Origin: Pseudosulfitobacter sp. DSM 107133
GTDB taxonomy: Bacteria > Pseudomonadota > Alphaproteobacteria > Rhodobacterales > Rhodobacteraceae
Length of the DNA stretch: 64,000 nt
NCBI RefSeq assembly: GCF_022788695.1
Contig: NZ_CP085154.1
Location: 2,480,001 to 2,544,000, forward strand
Direction: 5' to 3'
Part shown: positions 35,267-44,253 of the stretch, piece after piece
Layout of the letters: each line of letters begins with the position of its first letter
Position numbering within the stretch: position 1 is the stretch's first letter
The notes under the pieces: generated by a model
Seen by the model: the letters and a program-made list of their open reading frames with translations, nothing else
What the model was told of the DNA's origin: nothing
Database searches by the model: none
Position numbers and translations under genes: made by a program

Positions 35267-35432
35267 GCTGCGTTTCGGGGTCCCGTTTTTTCCACAGCCA
35301 CCCTGCCCCATTGCCCTTGCCGGAATCGCGCCCCGCCGGTAAGAACGAATAAAGAACACATATCACGCGGTGCGCGGGCTCTTGATCCTTGGGGGCCGAC
35401 CCCGTTTTATGTGTGCAAAAAGGGCGATCGAC

Positions 35433-36392
35433 ATGCTGACATCTGTAGAACTTTGCGCCGGTGCCGGCGGTCAGGCCCTGGGTCTGGAACGCGCGGGCTT
35501 TGCCCATACGGCGCTGGTCGAGATCGACAAACATTGCTGCAACACCCTGCGCCACAACCGCCCCGAATGGAACGTTCTGGAAGAGGACATGCGAATCCTC
35601 AAGGAACGCGCGTCCGATTATCGTGGCATGGACCTGCTGGCCGGTGGCCTGCCCTGCCCGCCGTTTTCGGTGGCCGGCAAGCAACTGGGCGAACAGGACG
35701 AACGCAACCTGTTCAACGACGCGCTGGACATCGTGGCCGACGCCCGCCCCCGCGCGGTGATGATCGAAAACGTGCGCGGGTTTCTGGATGCCGTGTTCCA
35801 CGACTACCGCGAAAAGCTGAAAACGCAGCTGGACAAGATGGGGTACAAGACCGACTGGCGGCTGTTGAATGCATCCGACTACGGCGTGCCGCAGCTTCGG
35901 CCCCGCGTGGTGATTGTCGCCGTGCAAAAAGAACGCGCCGATTTCTTCGACTGGCCCGATCCGCAGCCGCACAACCCACCCACCGTGGGCGAAACCCTGC
36001 GCGACCTGATGGCAGCGGGCGGCTGGCGCGGGGCCGATGATTGGGCCGCCAAGGCGGACGAGATTGCCCCCACCATCGTCGGCGGATCGAAAAAACACGG
36101 CGGCCCCGACCTTGGCCCCACCCGCGCGCGCGCCGCGTGGGCCACGCTGGGCGTCGAGGGGCGCACCATCGCGCCAGAAGCGCCCGATGCCCTGCATCAG
36201 GGAATGCCCCGCCTGACCGTGCCCATGGTGGCGCGCATTCAGGGCTTTCCCGACGACTGGCACTTTACCGGCGCGAAAACCAACGCTTACCGTCAGGTCG
36301 GCAACGCCTTTCCGCCCCCCGTGGCACAGGCCGTGTCGACCCAGATCGCCAAGGCCCTGCGCAAACGTGTGCTGCGCGCGGTGGCGGGCTGA
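35433..36392 (+). CDS. DNA (cytosine-5-)-methyltransferase
   Basis: C5-cytosine methylase of a type II restriction-modification system. From ATG 35433 (AAGGG 8-10 nt upstream) 319 residues: motif I ELCAGAGGQALGLERAGF, motif IV GGLPCPPFS with catalytic Cys75, motif VI MIENVRGFL, motif VIII QLRPRVV, a short target domain, and motifs IX/X (RLTVPMVARIQGFPDDW, QVGNAFPPPVA). The partner endonuclease follows 33 bp downstream. Lies just after a tRNA-Gly gene, a common landing site for acquired DNA, though no integrase is seen. Confidence 0.95.
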   Translation: MLTSVELCAGAGGQALGLERAGFAHTALVEIDKHCCNTLRHNRPEWNVLEEDMRILKERASDYRGMDLLAGGLPCPPFSVAGKQLGEQDERNLFNDALDIVADARPRAVMIENVRGFLDAVFHDYREKLKTQLDKMGYKTDWRLLNASDYGVPQLRPRVVIVAVQKERADFFDWPDPQPHNPPTVGETLRDLMAAGGWRGADDWAAKADEIAPTIVGGSKKHGGPDLGPTRARAAWATLGVEGRTIAPEAPDALHQGMPRLTVPMVARIQGFPDDWHFTGAKTNAYRQVGNAFPPPVAQAVSTQIAKALRKRVLRAVAG

Positions 36393-36425
36393 CGGTGCAA
36401 ACCGCCCCGTCCCTGCCCTAGACCT

Positions 36426-37319
36426 GTGAAACAGTCGCTTCCCGACAGCATCGTCACCCCGGACCACCGCGATCACGCGCTGCTGTCCACCATCGCCGCC
36501 GACATCACCGCGCGTGCAGGCGGCCCCGAGACGCTGGCCACACAATTCGCCGCCATGCTGCGCCGCTGTGTCGATGATGTGATCATGACGCCCAAGACGG
36601 GGCGGCGGTCGTACGAGGAACTGGAAAAGACCGAGAAAACCTATATCGGCACGCGGGTCGAAATCGAACTGCGCGCCATGCTGCGCCTGCAACGGGGCAA
36701 GCTGGACACCGTTGTTCAGGGCCATGATGTCGACATCAAGAACACCATGGGCAGCAACTGGATGATCCCGACCGAGGCGATAGACCACCCTTGCATTCTG
36801 GTCGCCGCCGACGAGGTGCGCGCGCAATGCTATCTGGGGCTGATCGTGGCGCGGCCTGACTATCTGACCGCCGGCCAGAACAAGGACGCCAAGAAAAGCG
36901 TTTCAGCCCAAGGCTTTGCCAATATCCTGTGGCTGCTGCGCCATCATCCCTATCCGGCAAACTTCTGGCGCACCGTGCCGCCCGAGATTGTCCCGCAGAT
37001 TTTCGCAGGCGCCTCGGGCAATCAGCGCATGGCGGCGCTGTTCCGGCACATTCAGGGCAAGCCCATCACCCGCGACGTGGTCGAAGCGGTGGCCCAGCAA
37101 CAGGATTTCATGCGCCGCATACGCTCGGACAAGGGACGCGGCACCCGCGACCTGCTGGCGCGCGAAGGCATCGCGCTGCTGTCCGGCCACTATGATGCGC
37201 CGCTGATTGCCGCGTTGGGCCTGCCACACTGTACCGGCAGCGAGTTTGTGTCCTATCGGCCGGTCACGCGAGAGCAGGTCGATCTGGCGGCAGTTCATGG
37301 GGTGGTGCTGGACCTCTAG
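36426..37319 (+). CDS. NaeI-family type II restriction endonuclease
   Basis: 297 residues from GTG 36426. A PD-(D/E)xK-type site is spaced as in NaeI: Asp94, Asp103 and Lys105 (DVDIK), with Glu79/Glu81 in GTRVEIEL upstream, matching the E70/D86/D95/K97 spacing I remember for NaeI. Further family-like blocks are KNTMGSNWMIPTEA, AGQNKDAKKSVSAQG and GNQRMAALFRHIQGKPI followed by VAQQQDFMRRIRSDKG. NaeI cuts GCCGGC and is type IIE; specificity here is inference. Paired with the methylase upstream. Confidence 0.85.
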   Translation: MKQSLPDSIVTPDHRDHALLSTIAADITARAGGPETLATQFAAMLRRCVDDVIMTPKTGRRSYEELEKTEKTYIGTRVEIELRAMLRLQRGKLDTVVQGHDVDIKNTMGSNWMIPTEAIDHPCILVAADEVRAQCYLGLIVARPDYLTAGQNKDAKKSVSAQGFANILWLLRHHPYPANFWRTVPPEIVPQIFAGASGNQRMAALFRHIQGKPITRDVVEAVAQQQDFMRRIRSDKGRGTRDLLAREGIALLSGHYDAPLIAALGLPHCTGSEFVSYRPVTREQVDLAAVHGVVLDL

Positions 37320-37514
37320 CGCCATTTTAACCGATCAGCGCAACACCAAGCGCCGCTGTCTTCCACCAAAGCCCGGAACAAGGTGCGCAGCACCGCCACG
37401 CCAAAGATTAGAAATAATGTGGTAACCATCGATGTTGCGATGCCCACCCGCGGTCAGGCGCTGCCCTCTTTGGCAAGGTCACGTTGTGTTCGGACCTGGC
37501 GTTCATAACCCGTC

Positions 37515-37754
37515 TTAAAACGCCTTGAACGTCATCGTGGTCAGCGACCGCTCGATCCCCTCGATGTCCAGCAAATGATCGTTGATATATTTGCCCACGT
37601 CCTCGCCTTCGGGAATATAGGCCTTCATCATCAGCTCGTAGTGGCCGCTGGTCGAATACAGTTCCGAATGGATCTCGCGCAGGGCGATCTCCTTGGCCAC
37701 CTTATAGGTCGTTCCCGGCTTGCACTGGATCTGGATGAAAACACATGTGGACAT
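37515..37754 (-). CDS. stand-alone Lrp/AsnC ligand-binding (RAM) domain protein
   Basis: 79 residues from ATG 37754, consisting only of the alpha-beta RAM domain of Lrp/AsnC regulators (FIQIQCKPGTTYKVAKEIAL, TSGHYELMMKAYIPE, GIERSLTTMTF). There is no helix-turn-helix. Such proteins bind amino acids and may assemble with full Lrp proteins. Divergent from hisB. Confidence 0.88.
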   Translation of the reverse strand: MSTCVFIQIQCKPGTTYKVAKEIALREIHSELYSTSGHYELMMKAYIPEGEDVGKYINDHLLDIEGIERSLTTMTFKAF

Positions 37755-37885
37755 AGGGCCTCCGGGGCGGTTGATGTGGTTGTATTGCTGGCACAAATAC
37801 ACCGCCCTGCGCAATCCCTGCCGCGCGCTCTTGGCCTGCGCAAATCCTGCGCCTATAAGGGCGACGCAGTCATGTGAGGCCCAAA

Positions 37886-38473
37886 ATGCGCAGTGCGACC
37901 ATCACCCGTCAGACGGCGGAAACCGATATTTCGGTCACCATCAACCTGGATGGCACCGGTTCCTATGACAACCAGACCGGCATCGGGTTCTTTGATCACA
38001 TGCTGGACCAGCTGGCGCGCCACTCGCTGATCGACATGACGATCCGCGCCAAGGGCGATTTGCACATCGACGATCACCACACGGTCGAGGACACCGGCAT
38101 CGCGCTGGGTCAGGCACTGGCGCAGGCGCTGGGTGACAAGCGTGGCATCGTCCGCTACGGCAGTTGCCTGCTGCCGATGGACGACGCGCTGGTGCGCACC
38201 GCGCTGGACCTGTCGGCACGGCCCTTCCTGATCTGGAACGTGGACCTGCCGACGGCAAAGATCGGCAGCTTCGACACCGAGCTGGTGCGCGAATTCTTCA
38301 CCGCATTCGCCACCCACGGCGGCATCACCCTGCACGTCGACATGCTGCACGGCCTGAACAGCCACCACATCGCCGAGGCCGCGTTCAAATCGGTCGCGCG
38401 CGCCCTGCGTCAGGCGGTTGAAACCGACCCGCGCAAGGCCGATGCGATTCCGTCGACCAAAGGTGCGCTGTAA
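37886..38473 (+). CDS. hisB: imidazoleglycerol-phosphate dehydratase
   Basis: Sixth step of histidine synthesis. 195 residues, monofunctional. Metal-binding motifs [29 protein letters not shown], and [23 protein letters not shown] 37886; the four upstream codons start from GTG and are less likely. hisH follows after 1 bp. Confidence 0.98.
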   Translation: MRSATITRQTAETDISVTINLDGTGSYDNQTGIGFFDHMLDQLARHSLIDMTIRAKGDLHIDDHHTVEDTGIALGQALAQALGDKRGIVRYGSCLLPMDDALVRTALDLSARPFLIWNVDLPTAKIGSFDTELVREFFTAFATHGGITLHVDMLHGLNSHHIAEAAFKSVARALRQAVETDPRKADAIPSTKGAL

Positions 38474-38474
38474 C

Positions 38475-39113
38475 GTGCTGACGGCGATCATTGATTACGA
38501 CAGCGGCAACCTGCATTCGGCCCACAAGGCATTCGAGCGCGTGGCAAACGAAACCGGTGGCGGCACCGTCTGTGTCACATCAGACGCCGACGTGGTGGCC
38601 AAGGCTGACCGTATCGTGCTGCCCGGCGACGGCGCCTTTCCGGCCTGCTGGGCGGAGCTGAGCGGCCATTCCGGCCTGCTGGCGGCCCTGCAAGAGGCGG
38701 TCGAGGTCAAGGCGCGCCCCTTTCTGGGCATCTGCGTCGGGATGCAGCTGATGGCGACACTGGGCCGCGAATACCGCGACACGCCGGGGCTGGACTGGAT
38801 CGGCGGCGAGGTGGTGGCGATCACCCCCGACGATCCGACGCTGAAGGTGCCGCACATGGGCTGGAACGATCTGGTGCTGAACACCCCCCACCCCGTTTTC
38901 GACGGCATCAACACCGGCGACCACGCCTATTTCGTGCATTCCTATCATTTTCAGGTCGCCGACCCCGCGCAGCGTCTGGCGCATGTGGACTATGGCGGCG
39001 ATGTTACCGCCGTGATTGGCACCGGCACCATGCTGGGAATGCAGTTCCACCCCGAGAAAAGCCAGCACACCGGCTTGCAGATGATTGCGAATTTCCTGCG
39101 GTGGGCGCCTTAG
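38475..39113 (+). CDS. hisH: imidazole glycerol phosphate synthase, glutamine amidotransferase subunit
   Basis: Class I glutaminase partner of HisF. 212 residues from GTG 38475, one base after the hisB stop. IIDYDSGNLHSAHKA opening, catalytic Cys in FLGICVGMQLM, and the His-x-Glu of MQFHPEKSQHTGLQ. The TAG stop is part of the GGGTCTGGACCC palindrome. Confidence 0.97.
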   Translation: MLTAIIDYDSGNLHSAHKAFERVANETGGGTVCVTSDADVVAKADRIVLPGDGAFPACWAELSGHSGLLAALQEAVEVKARPFLGICVGMQLMATLGREYRDTPGLDWIGGEVVAITPDDPTLKVPHMGWNDLVLNTPHPVFDGINTGDHAYFVHSYHFQVADPAQRLAHVDYGGDVTAVIGTGTMLGMQFHPEKSQHTGLQMIANFLRWAP

Positions 39114-39126
39114 GGTCTGGACCCCA
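39111..39126. repeat. GGGTCTGGACCC palindrome between convergent hisH and DUF2147 gene
   Basis: The 12-bp core at 39113-39124 begins with the last base of the hisH TAG stop. Identical to the ends of the 11916-12267 element and to the left flank of IS copy 1; no element is present here, so it could be a footprint or a short terminator. Confidence 0.7.
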
Positions 39127-39129
39127 GGT

Positions 39130-39558
39130 TCAGTCGATCCTGCGCCACGTCTGGCTTTGACAGACGGGGCCAAGACAGCCTTTTACCGTCATCGTCTGAC
39201 CCGACACCTTAAGCGTGCCGCCATATTCCCGCTTGTGCGCGGGCACATAGGCACGGCCCGCAAAACCGTCACCCTGTGGGACCATATTCCAGAACAGTTG
39301 TTTGCCGATGTTGGGGTGACTGATCTCGTTGCCCTGCGCATCAAAGGCGCGCGTCATCGTGCCGCAAATCGCATTGCCACAAGGCTTGGCCACCACATAA
39401 GCGGTCTGCCCCTTCTTGTCGGGCTGGGTTTTCCATGTGCCCACGGGAGAACCGGCCTGCGCCGCGCCCGCCCACATGGCCAGCGCCAGCGATCCGCCCG
39501 CTACGACAGAGCCAAAACGCTCAAATGCATCGGCACGGGGTCTGGACATCGCAAGCAT
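39130..39558 (-). CDS. DUF2147 exported protein, copy 1
   Basis: 142 residues from ATG 39558 (AGAAGGAG 8 nt upstream). A longer, charged N-region precedes a signal segment VVAGGSLALAMWAGAAQA. The mature part opens with PVGTWKTQPD, includes YVVAKPCGNAICGTM, and ends GCLGPVCQSQTWRRI. This is the small DUF2147 beta domain of unknown function. Paralogous to the next gene and oriented against the his genes. Confidence 0.85.
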   Translation of the reverse strand: MLAMSRPRADAFERFGSVVAGGSLALAMWAGAAQAGSPVGTWKTQPDKKGQTAYVVAKPCGNAICGTMTRAFDAQGNEISHPNIGKQLFWNMVPQGDGFAGRAYVPAHKREYGGTLKVSGQTMTVKGCLGPVCQSQTWRRID

Positions 39559-39737
39559 CAACCACACTCCTTCTGGAGAGAACACCCTGATCTGGCCGGG
39601 CCCGAATCGGGCGCTGCACACAAAGGTTAACCTATCACTTAGACCCGTCTCGCACCTGTTCAAGACGTTCTTGTGAAGGCTGGTCGTCCGGCTGGAAAAA
39701 ACGGCGCGGAATGCTGCCTGAAATTGCAGTTCGCATG

Positions 39738-39768
39738 AAAAAATCCGGCCACTTTACAGGGCCGGATT
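39738..39768 (-). terminator. intrinsic terminator of DUF2147 copy 2
   Basis: On the minus strand, AATCCGGCC / GGCCGGATT (39742-39750 with 39760-39768) with an 8-9 nt loop followed by six T. Located 26 bp after the stop at 39794. Confidence 0.9.
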
Positions 39769-39793
39769 GCGTATCTCACCAAGATTGCGGCGA

Positions 39794-40177
39794 TTATTTC
39801 ACACGGCTCCATGTCTGTTTCTTGCAGAACGGACCGACGCAGCCCGACACCTTCAATGTATTCCCAGAAAGCACCATCTTCGAGCGGTATTCCTTGCCGG
39901 TGGAAGGCTGCCAAATGGTACCACCGCTATAGTTACCGCCGCCGTCGGCCTTCATGTCCCAGACAAGTTTCTTGCCCAGATTGGGGGACTTGTATTCGCC
40001 GGTGTCGTTAAAGGTTTTTGCGATGGTGGCGCACAGCGACGCCCCGCAGGGCGTGAATTCGACATAGGCATAGGCGCCATCATCCACCTGTGTCTTCCAC
40101 GTCCCCAGCACCGGTTCTGCCATTGCCGCACCCGCCATGACCACACCTATCGCCGCAGCTATGATAAAGCGTTTCAT
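39794..40177 (-). CDS. DUF2147 exported protein, copy 2
   Basis: 127 residues from ATG 40177 with an AGGAGGAA ribosome site. Clean signal peptide MKRFIIAAAIGVVMAGAAMA; mature part EPVLGTWKTQVDDG, FTPCGASLCATI and GCVGPFCKKQTWSRVK, aligning along its length with copy 1. Four cysteines in CxxxxC-type pairs suggest disulfides in the periplasm. Has its own terminator, so the two copies are separate units inserted between hisH and hisA. Confidence 0.88.
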   Translation of the reverse strand: MKRFIIAAAIGVVMAGAAMAEPVLGTWKTQVDDGAYAYVEFTPCGASLCATIAKTFNDTGEYKSPNLGKKLVWDMKADGGGNYSGGTIWQPSTGKEYRSKMVLSGNTLKVSGCVGPFCKKQTWSRVK

Positions 40178-40303
40178 CTTTTGTTCCTCCTGTTTCGCCA
40201 ATCACATTGATGCACGCCGCCCCCTGATGGCAAGGGTTTCCTAAGGTCGCGTTGCAAATCCGCCGGACCCGTGCCAAAGCACTGCCAAACGAAAGGTGCC
40301 CTC

Positions 40304-41026
40304 ATGATCCTCTACCCCGCAATTGATCTCAAAGACGGTCAGGCCGTGCGTCTGGTGCATGGCGATATGGACAAATCCACCGTGTTCAACGACGACCCGG
40401 CCGCGCAGGCGCGTGCCTTTGTCGATGCGGGCTGCACCTGGCTGCATCTGGTCGATCTGAACGGCGCCTTTGCAGGCCAGCCGGTCAACGCCGCCCCCGT
40501 CGAGGCGATCCTCGAGGCCTGCCCCGTACCGGCCCAGCTGGGCGGCGGCATCCGCGACATGGCCACCATCGAAAGCTGGCTGGACAAGGGGCTGGCGCGG
40601 GTGATTCTGGGCACCGTGGCGGTGGAAAACCCCGATCTGGTGCGCGAAGCCGCCCGTGCCTTTCCCGATCAGGTCGCCGTTGGCATCGACGCGCGCAACG
40701 GGCGGGTGGCGACCAAGGGCTGGGCCGAGGAAACCGATGTGATGGTCACCGACCTTGCCAAGTCCTTCGAGGACGCAGGCGTCGCCGCGATCATCTATAC
40801 CGACATCATGCGCGACGGCGCGATGGGCGGGCCCAACGTGGACGCCACCGCCGATCTGGCCCGCGCCGTGTCGATCCCGGTGATTGCCTCGGGTGGCGTG
40901 TCCTCCTTGCAGGACCTGCAGGCGCTCAAGGCCACCGGCGTGATCTCGGGTGCAATTTCGGGCCGCGCGCTGTATGACGGGGCGATTGATCTGGCACAAG
41001 CGCTCAAGGTTCTGGCGCAGGACTGA
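40304..41026 (+). CDS. hisA: phosphoribosylformimino-5-aminoimidazole carboxamide ribotide isomerase
   Basis: TIM-barrel isomerase, fourth step of histidine synthesis. 240 residues: [15 protein letters not shown] with the catalytic Asp, [16 protein letters not shown] phosphate site, [14 protein letters not shown] with the second Asp and [14 protein letters not shown] 40304. hisF follows 44 bp downstream. Confidence 0.98.
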   Translation: MILYPAIDLKDGQAVRLVHGDMDKSTVFNDDPAAQARAFVDAGCTWLHLVDLNGAFAGQPVNAAPVEAILEACPVPAQLGGGIRDMATIESWLDKGLARVILGTVAVENPDLVREAARAFPDQVAVGIDARNGRVATKGWAEETDVMVTDLAKSFEDAGVAAIIYTDIMRDGAMGGPNVDATADLARAVSIPVIASGGVSSLQDLQALKATGVISGAISGRALYDGAIDLAQALKVLAQD

Positions 41027-41070
41027 GCGGCGGGCTTGCCCCACGCCGCGCGCGCGCCTATAGCAACCCC

Positions 41071-41832
41071 ATGTTGAAAACCCGCATCATCCCCTGCCTT
41101 GATGTTGCCGATGGCCGTGTGGTCAAAGGCGTGAATTTTGTCGATCTGGTGGACGCAGGCGACCCTGTCGATGCCGCGCGCGCCTATGACGCCGCCGGCG
41201 CGGACGAGCTGTGCTTTCTCGACATCCACGCCACCCACGAAAACCGTGGCACCATGTTCGACGTGGTCCGCCGCACCGCCGAGGCCTGTTACATCCCGCT
41301 GACCGTCGGCGGTGGCGTGCGCACCTCGGAAGATGTGCGCGACCTGCTGCTGGCGGGCGCGGACAAGGTCAGCTTCAATTCCGCCGCCGTGGCCGACCCC
41401 GACGTGCTGGCCCGCGCCGCCGACCGGTTTGGCAGCCAGTGCATCGTCTGCGCCATCGACGCCAAAACGGTGGAGCCGGGCCGCTGGGAAATCTTCACCC
41501 ACGGCGGACGCAAGCCCACGGGCATCGACGCGGTGGAATTCGCGATTCTCGCTGCCGAAAAGGGCGCGGGTGAAATCCTGCTGACCTCGATGGACCGCGA
41601 CGGCACCAAACAGGGCTTCAACCTGCCCCTGACCCGCGCCATAGCCGATGCCGTGTCTGTCCCCGTGATTGCCTCGGGCGGGGTCGGCACGCTGGACCAC
41701 CTGGTTGACGGCGTGCGCGAAGGCCATGCCTCAGCTGTGCTGGCCGCCTCGATCTTTCACTTTGGCACCTACACCATCGCCGAAGCGAAACAGCATATGG
41801 CCGCCGCGGGCCTGAACATGAGGCTGACATGA
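41071..41832 (+). CDS. hisF: imidazole glycerol phosphate synthase cyclase subunit
   Basis: TIM-barrel cyclase that uses ammonia from HisH. 253 residues: [18 protein letters not shown] with catalytic Asp, [31 protein letters not shown] with the second Asp and [16 protein letters not shown]. Overlaps hisE by 4 bp (ATGA). Confidence 0.98.
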   Translation: MLKTRIIPCLDVADGRVVKGVNFVDLVDAGDPVDAARAYDAAGADELCFLDIHATHENRGTMFDVVRRTAEACYIPLTVGGGVRTSEDVRDLLLAGADKVSFNSAAVADPDVLARAADRFGSQCIVCAIDAKTVEPGRWEIFTHGGRKPTGIDAVEFAILAAEKGAGEILLTSMDRDGTKQGFNLPLTRAIADAVSVPVIASGGVGTLDHLVDGVREGHASAVLAASIFHFGTYTIAEAKQHMAAAGLNMRLT

Positions 41833-42134
41833 CGCTGAACGACCTCTATGCGACGATCCTCGCCCGCAAATCCGCCGACCCGTCCAGCAGCTGGACCGCG
41901 CAATTGCTGGCCAAGGGGCCGGAAAAATGCGCCGAGAAGTTCGGGGAAGAAGCGATAGAGGCGATCATCGAAGCCATCCGCGACGACAAACCCGCCCTGA
42001 CCTCCGAGGCCGCCGACGTGCTCTATCACCTGCTGGTCATGCTGGCCGCGCGCGATGTGCCGCTGGACGATGTGCTGGCCGAACTGGCCCGCCGCCAGTC
42101 GCAATCCGGCCTCGCGGAAAAGGCATCGCGCTAG
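41829..42134 (+). CDS. hisE: phosphoribosyl-ATP pyrophosphatase
   Basis: Second step of histidine synthesis; MazG-like fold, 101 residues. Metal-binding [18 protein letters not shown] and [14 protein letters not shown] are characteristic. Separate from HisI, as in most alphaproteobacteria. Confidence 0.96.
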   Translation: MTLNDLYATILARKSADPSSSWTAQLLAKGPEKCAEKFGEEAIEAIIEAIRDDKPALTSEAADVLYHLLVMLAARDVPLDDVLAELARRQSQSGLAEKASR

Positions 42135-42185
42135 GCTTCTTTTGGCCCCAAATATCCCGGGGAGTCGCGCCAGCGACGGGGCAGC
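42135..42185. repeat. Rhodobacteraceae-type intergenic repeat after hisE
   Basis: The stretch CTTCTTTTGGCCCCAAATAT and the following CCCGGGG, GTCGC-loop-GCGAC and GGGGC-loop-GCCCC hairpins resemble short 3'-end sequences I remember as widespread between Rhodobacteraceae genes. Probably a terminator-like dispersed repeat. Confidence 0.45.
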
Positions 42186-42215
42186 GCCCCGCACTCTGGC
42201 AGCGCCCCCGCCCGC

Positions 42216-42683
42216 TCACAGTTTCGAGCTGATGATGCCGGTGGCGAACCCGCCCATGCGCAATTCACCGAACAACCGCTGATATTCGATCTTGGGACAG
42301 CGGTTCTGGATCACCGTGATCCCCCGCGCTTCGGCCTTGGCGGCTGCTGGGCCATGTTCCACGCCGATCTGCATCCAGATCGTGCCCAGGTCCGGGAACA
42401 CCTCCAGCGCCTCATCCACAATGGCCGGCACAGCGTCGGAGCGGCGAAAAATATCAACCATGTCCACGGGGGCGTCGATGTCCGCCAACCCCGCCACGAT
42501 CTTCTGACCAAACAGCATCTGCCCCGCAGCGCCGGGGTTCACACCGATCACCCGATACCCGCGCAACGACAGATAGCGCGCCACATAATAGCTGGGTCGC
42601 ACCGGATTGGTCGACACCCCCACCACCGCGATCACCTTGGTGCGTTTCAGCACGTCCTTCAGCAGATCATCCGAATAATGCAT
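42216..42683 (-). CDS. CoA-binding domain protein (YccU-like)
   Basis: 155 residues from ATG 42683 with AAGGAG ribosome site. Rossmann CoA-binding fold: VIAVVGVSTNPVRPSYYVARYL, GYRVIGVNPG, VDIFRRSDAVPAIVDEAL, IWMQIGVEH and the C-terminal CPKIEYQRL. Such single-domain proteins are related to the N-terminus of succinyl-CoA ligases; function unknown. Confidence 0.92.
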   Translation of the reverse strand: MHYSDDLLKDVLKRTKVIAVVGVSTNPVRPSYYVARYLSLRGYRVIGVNPGAAGQMLFGQKIVAGLADIDAPVDMVDIFRRSDAVPAIVDEALEVFPDLGTIWMQIGVEHGPAAAKAEARGITVIQNRCPKIEYQRLFGELRMGGFATGIISSKL

Positions 42684-42726
42684 AACCACTCCTTGCCTGC
42701 CGTTGTCCTACACCGGTTCGCAGCAT

Positions 42727-42762
42727 AAAAAAAGCGCCCCAAAGCCGGTTGGCCTGGGACGC
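42727..42762 (-). terminator. intrinsic terminator (minus strand)
   Basis: Stem GCGTCCC / GGGGCGC with inner GCC/GGC pairing, followed by seven T (42733-42727). It ends either a candidate small RNA or the zinc-ribbon gene transcript. Confidence 0.85.
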
Positions 42763-42875
42763 AAGGTACGGAACGAGGGACAGTGCTTGGGGCGACAGGA
42801 GTTCCAGACCTGCTGCCTGTACCCATCAGATAATAACTTCTTTCGGGTTATGAAGACCGTCTCTCAATTGTGTGA
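42727..42875 (-). ncRNA. candidate small RNA between the CoA-binding and zinc-ribbon genes
   Basis: About 150 nt on the minus strand, ending in a strong terminator. Upstream lie TTGAGC (42910-42905) and TTTATC (42887-42882) with a 17-nt spacer, a fair sigma-70 promoter, overlapped by the palindrome TTGAGC-8-GCTCAA. Inside is a hairpin ATAAC/GTTAT near 42832-42850. No coding frame. Could equally be the 3' UTR of the zinc-ribbon gene. Confidence 0.35.
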
Positions 42876-42929
42876 ACGAAAGATAAATCCTTGAGCCAAA
42901 TTTCGCTCAAAACCCGCATTTCAGGCCGA

Positions 42930-43217
42930 TCAGTCCAGAATATCGTCGACCAGGTCAAAGACCTCTTCCACCAGTTTCTTGAACCCGAATGCCTTTTTAC
43001 GCTTGGGTTTGCGCCGGTGTTTGGATTTCTTAACCTTGGCGCTTGCAACCGGCTGCGGTTGCGCCGGGGCCACGTCGCGTTCCACACGCAGCATCTTGAG
43101 GTCGTGCAACGGCGCGCCGCATTGCGCGCAGCTCAGTTCATGACGCGCCCGATCCAACACCAGCGCGGCCCGCGTCCCGCAATAACAACAGGTCGCGATC
43201 TTGGTCGGATACCCCAT
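42930..43217 (-). CDS. zinc-ribbon protein with basic linker
   Basis: 95 residues. N-terminal CCYCG and CAQCG pairs (residues 10-14 and 30-34) form a likely four-Cys zinc ribbon; then a linker with a very basic run (KVKKSKHRRKPKRKK) and an acidic C-terminal helix FKKLVEEVFDLVDDILD. Possibly nucleic-acid binding. 15 bp after the rlmB stop... that is, directly downstream of rlmB on the same strand, so likely co-transcribed. Confidence 0.82.
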   Translation of the reverse strand: MGYPTKIATCCYCGTRAALVLDRARHELSCAQCGAPLHDLKMLRVERDVAPAQPQPVASAKVKKSKHRRKPKRKKAFGFKKLVEEVFDLVDDILD

Positions 43218-43232
43218 AAACTGCCTTCTGCC

Positions 43233-44018
43233 TCAGCTGCGTGCCTTGGTGGCATATAGGGCCAAAGCCGCAGCATTCGAGACATTGAGCGACCCAAACC
43301 CGCCGCTTGCGTCAATTCGTACCAGCGCGTCACAGGTCTCTTTGGTCTTTTCACGCAGCCCCGGCCCCTCTGCCCCCAGCACCAGCGCCACAGGCCCCGC
43401 TTTGCGCCCTGCAACGGCGGCCTCGATGGTCTGCTCGGCCTCGCCGTCCAGCCCCAGCACCAGATAGCCCATGCCCTGCAGTTCGGTGATGGCATCGGCC
43501 AGATTGCGCACTCGCAGATAGGGCTGGCGTTCCAGCGCCCCGCTGGCGGTTTTGGCCAGCGCGCCGGTTTCGGGGGCCGAATGGTGGCGCGTGCCGATCA
43601 CGGCCGAAGCGCCCAGCACTTCTGCCGAACGCAGAATCGCACCGACGTTATGCGGGTCGGTCACACGGTCCAGCAGAATCACCCGCGGCACTTCCGCGCC
43701 GATGGCCACATCAGCCAGCCTGCCCCATTCCAGCGGCTTGACCTCCATCGCAGCGCCCTGATGCACCGATCCGGGGTCCAGCGGTGCCTTGAAGCTGCGC
43801 GGATCGACGATTTCCGGTTCGATCCCCGCCTCTGCAATCGCCTCGGCCAGCTTGTTGTGCGCATTCAGCGTCACGATCAGACGCAGTTTCTCGCGTTTGG
43901 GGTTCACAAGCGCATCGCGCACCGCATGCAGCCCGAACAGCCAGACCGTCGTGGCGGCTTCGACCTTCTTGGCCTGTTCCTTTGCCACCACCCACTTGGG
44001 TTTTTTCACTTTATTCAT
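43233..44018 (-). CDS. rlmB: 23S rRNA (guanosine-2'-O-)-methyltransferase, RlmB/SpoU family
   Basis: 261 residues. N-terminal L30e-like substrate domain (TTVWLFGLHAVRDALVN) and C-terminal SPOUT knot: LLDRVTDPHNVGAILRSAEVLGA, VALVLGAEGPGL and IDASGGFGSLNVSNAAALALY, the three SpoU motifs. The basic N-terminal stretch is an extension typical of alphaproteobacterial members. Confidence 0.95.
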   Translation of the reverse strand: MNKVKKPKWVVAKEQAKKVEAATTVWLFGLHAVRDALVNPKREKLRLIVTLNAHNKLAEAIAEAGIEPEIVDPRSFKAPLDPGSVHQGAAMEVKPLEWGRLADVAIGAEVPRVILLDRVTDPHNVGAILRSAEVLGASAVIGTRHHSAPETGALAKTASGALERQPYLRVRNLADAITELQGMGYLVLGLDGEAEQTIEAAVAGRKAGPVALVLGAEGPGLREKTKETCDALVRIDASGGFGSLNVSNAAALALYATKARS

Positions 44019-44169
44019 CGCCGACCCTCATCAATATATGCGCGCAGCGCAGAACCTGCGTCCATGTCTTTTCACGAACCTGGGCAAAAGGCGATATTCT
44101 GCCTTGACGCCCTTTGGGACCGCTTGTAATCACGCCCCCACGCCCAGCGCAATGCAGATGGGCGAAAGT

Positions 44170-44253
44170 GGGCGACAGGCCGCAAGGTGTGGCAGGGGAC
44201 TGTAACTCCCTCGCGGAGACGCACGCCTGGTTCGATTCCAGGGTCGCCCACCA
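44170..44253 (+). tRNA. tRNA-Tyr (GTA)
   Basis: Class II tRNA with long variable arm. Acceptor GGGCGAC / GTCGCCC, discriminator A and encoded CCA, anticodon loop CTGTAAC (GTA at 44202-44204), T-stem CCTGG/CCAGG with TTCGATT. Confidence 0.96.

Noticed and set aside
35137..37319. Genomic island integrated at tRNA-Gly
   Set aside because: No integrase and no duplicated tRNA 3' end found downstream; only the restriction-modification pair suggests transfer.
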